A stretch of 64,000 nucleotides of DNA, from assembly GCA_002495625.1 (NCBI GenBank), contig DAGC01000012.1, forward strand, positions 144,251 through 208,250, given 5' to 3'. The position numbers were made by a program, and so were the translations under genes. Source of the DNA: Methanobacterium sp. UBA375. GTDB lineage: Archaea; Methanobacteriota; Methanobacteria; Methanobacteriales; Methanobacteriaceae. Positions 62,546 through 64,000 of the stretch are shown in pieces. Below the pieces are notes generated by a model, which did no database searches, was not told the DNA's origin, and saw only the letters and a program-made list of their open reading frames with translations. Within the stretch, counting starts at the first letter, position 1. The number at the start of each line of letters is the position of its first letter.

Positions 62546-62731
62546 ATAGCTGAAGAACTTTCAAGACACAAATCGTGGCTAAACCACCCGGACATCGAAA
62601 ACACAATATTTCTTAGCCATCATGGATATTTTACATTCTTTAATCCTATTTTACAACATTATTTAGCGGTATTTCCGTTACATTGGCGACTAATGAGGGT
62701 GAATTTACTACCCATCATTTACATTACTTAG
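62546..62731 (+). other. Open frame with strong ribosome site but no ATG
   Basis: GGGGAGAGGT (62530-62539) sits at the right distance for a start at 62546, where the codon is ATA, followed by GCT GAA GAA. The frame runs 61 codons (AEELSRHKSWLNHPDIENTI...) to a TAG at 62731; another frame stays open afterwards (LATNEGEFTTHHLHYLV). It may be a decayed gene, a non-AUG leader peptide or untranslated leader of the exporter. The gap 62312-62807 holds nothing else but the promoter. Confidence 0.35.
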
Positions 62732-62807
62732 TAAACAACAGAAACAGCTTTGTTTGCCTTTTTAATGGTTAAATTTGCCTAAAAATTTAATTTAAAGGAG
62801 ATAGAAA

Positions 62808-64000
62808 ATGAGTGGAATAAAAAATGTTCTTTTCTATGCAAAGGAGTATAAAAACAAGATTTACCTGGCATTTTTCCTCATTCTCTTCAGTGTCATCGCC
62901 GGTATCGTACCATATTTACTAACCTATGATATCATCATAAACTTCGTAGAAAATAACACAGTCACCCCGACCTATTTATTAGTAATGGCGGCTGGTGTTG
63001 CATTCTTTTTATGGCTGCGTTCATTCCTACATACAAAAGGTTTGGAAGCATCCCACGAAGCTGCCTATGACACTTTAATGGGTATGAGGACAAAATTTGC
63101 AGAAAAGATGATGAAACTTCCCCTGGGAAACATAAGTGAAAGAGGGACAGGAAGCTATAAGAAAAATTTCGTGGATGATATAGAAAGTATCGAACTGATA
63201 TTAGCCCATCTGATACCAGAAGGTCTGCCTTACGTAATCGCCCCCATAATAGTCTATATAATCCTCTTTATACTGGATTGGCGGCTGGCTCTCCTTTCCA
63301 TTGCATCAGGTTTAATAGGTTTGGTGGCCGTGATGTTGATGATAAGGGGTGGAGTTAAAAAGATGAAGAATTATTATGGCTCTGCTCAGAAGATGAACTC
63401 TACCATAGTAGAATACATTTCTGGTATGGAAGTCATCAAGATCTTCAACAGGACAACGAGCTCCTATGAAAAATATGTCTCGTCGGTGGAAAATTACAAA
63501 AAATACACCCTGGACTGGTTCAGGGATTCATGGAACTATATGGCAGTATATGGGGCAGTTCTTCCCTGCACAATCCTGTTTTTATTACCGGTCGGCACCC
63601 TGTTTTACATAGAGGGAACACTGACACTTCCCACACTGGTTTTTGCACTGTTGCTATCCATGGGTATAGGCGTACCTCTAATAAAACTGGTAGGATTCCT
63701 TCCTCTCATCCCACAACTCCAATATAAAGTAGAACAGCTTGAGAACACCTTTGAAGGGGATGAATTAAAAATAACAGACAGGGGTATCGCTCCTGAAAAC
63801 TACGATGTACGTTTTAAAAACGTTACATTCGCCTATGATAAAAAGGACGTGATTAAGGATGTTTCATTTTGCGCTAAGGGAGACTCTGTAACTGCAATCG
63901 TTGGTGAATCAGGAAGCGGTAAAAGCACACTGGCCAAACTCCTGGTTCACTTTTGGGACGTTAAAGAGGGAGAAATAGTCATAGGTGGTGTGAATATCAA
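62808..64000 (+). CDS. ABC exporter (fused permease-ATPase), runs off right edge
   Basis: ATG at 62808 with AAAGGAG upstream; open to the window end (397 codons). Residues ~1-300 are six transmembrane helices of a type I exporter (YKNKIYLAFFLILFSVIAG, FILDWRLALLSIASGLIGL, EYISGMEVIKIFNR). The ATPase part begins VRFKNVTFAYDKKDVIKDV and has Walker A GESGSGKSTLAK. It resembles the YbtP/IrtA-like exporter-fold half-transporters that often occur in pairs in iron regulons; a partner gene may follow outside. Controlled by paired DtxR-type boxes. Confidence 0.88.
   Translation, partial: MSGIKNVLFYAKEYKNKIYLAFFLILFSVIAGIVPYLLTYDIIINFVENNTVTPTYLLVMAAGVAFFLWLRSFLHTKGLEASHEAAYDTLMGMRTKFAEKMMKLPLGNISERGTGSYKKNFVDDIESIELILAHLIPEGLPYVIAPIIVYIILFILDWRLALLSIASGLIGLVAVMLMIRGGVKKMKNYYGSAQKMNSTIVEYISGMEVIKIFNRTTSSYEKYVSSVENYKKYTLDWFRDSWNYMAVYGAVLPCTILFLLPVGTLFYIEGTLTLPTLVFALLLSMGIGVPLIKLVGFLPLIPQLQYKVEQLENTFEGDELKITDRGIAPENYDVRFKNVTFAYDKKDVIKDVSFCAKGDSVTAIVGESGSGKSTLAKLLVHFWDVKEGEIVIGGVNI

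Noticed and set aside
63530..63727. Short plus-strand frame near the right edge
   Set aside because: Lies inside the ABC exporter gene in another frame; the exporter is the real gene although it is cut by the window edge.

Overview
The window reads as an AT-rich archaeal chromosome, most likely a mesophilic methanogen of the Methanobacterium group (inference; no mcr or rRNA gene is present to settle it). The archaeal signs are a GMP synthase split into separate glutaminase and ATP-pyrophosphatase genes, a Trm-G10 tRNA methyltransferase, the KEOPS subunit Cgi121, an NreA repair protein with a C-terminal PCNA-binding motif, an F420-dependent NADP reductase, a citramalate synthase close to the methanogen enzyme, DUF447, UPF0282 and DUF2206 proteins, TATA-box promoters, GGTGATC-type ribosome sites and many TTG starts.

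Layout. 1-5.9 kb (minus strand): glycosyltransferases and a large membrane protein for surface glycans. 6.2-9.2 kb: two small membrane proteins, a degenerate PAS/histidine-kinase-like protein and a convergent DNA-binding-like protein whose 3' ends overlap. 9.4-16.6 kb: an Fdt-type nucleotide-sugar set (ketoisomerase, acyltransferase, aminotransferase) with a FemAB-like transferase, a GT2, a frameshifted condensation-domain enzyme and a flippase. 17-21 kb: housekeeping genes trmG10, cimA, cgi121 and a PLP enzyme. 21-27 kb: a small regulator and a co-directional run with a GyrI-TsaA fusion, a GyrI-like protein, an Fpg/Nei homologue without the usual N-terminal proline, a frameshifted YoaP-type GNAT and a metallo-hydrolase, followed by convergent nreA. 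27-31.8 kb: a TetR gene divergent from an alcohol oxidation operon (secondary alcohol dehydrogenase, SDR, F420:NADP oxidoreductase) preceded by two TetR-type palindromes, then aspartate dehydrogenase. 31.9-36.6 kb (minus): msrB, methyltransferases, TetR, MBL hydrolase, a flavin-fold protein and guaAB. 36.7-42.1 kb: a four-gene glycan cassette lying between guaAB and guaAA. 43-48.9 kb: DUF447, flavodoxin, TsaA, UPF0282, adenine deaminase and a metal permease with a small exported Cys protein.

49-64 kb is the most coherent part: a metal (probably iron) region. Palindromes of the form TTTAGGTATACCTAAA occur in pairs or a triplet, about 22 bp apart and just downstream of a TATA box, in front of five transcription units: feoA-feoA-feoB; a small winged-helix-like protein + Cys-rich FeoA-domain protein + DtxR-family regulator; a rubrerythrin-like diiron protein; an ECF transporter ATPase/EcfT pair; and an ABC exporter that runs off the window. 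The DtxR-family protein encoded inside the region is the obvious candidate regulator and would control itself. Between these units are a CCG-type iron-sulfur protein, a MacB/LolD-like ABC pair and a ZIP transporter without such boxes.

Two reading frames (condensation protein, YoaP protein) are each broken by one base in a homopolymer, so either real frameshifts or sequencing errors are present. No tRNA, rRNA, CRISPR array, insertion sequence or integrase was seen.
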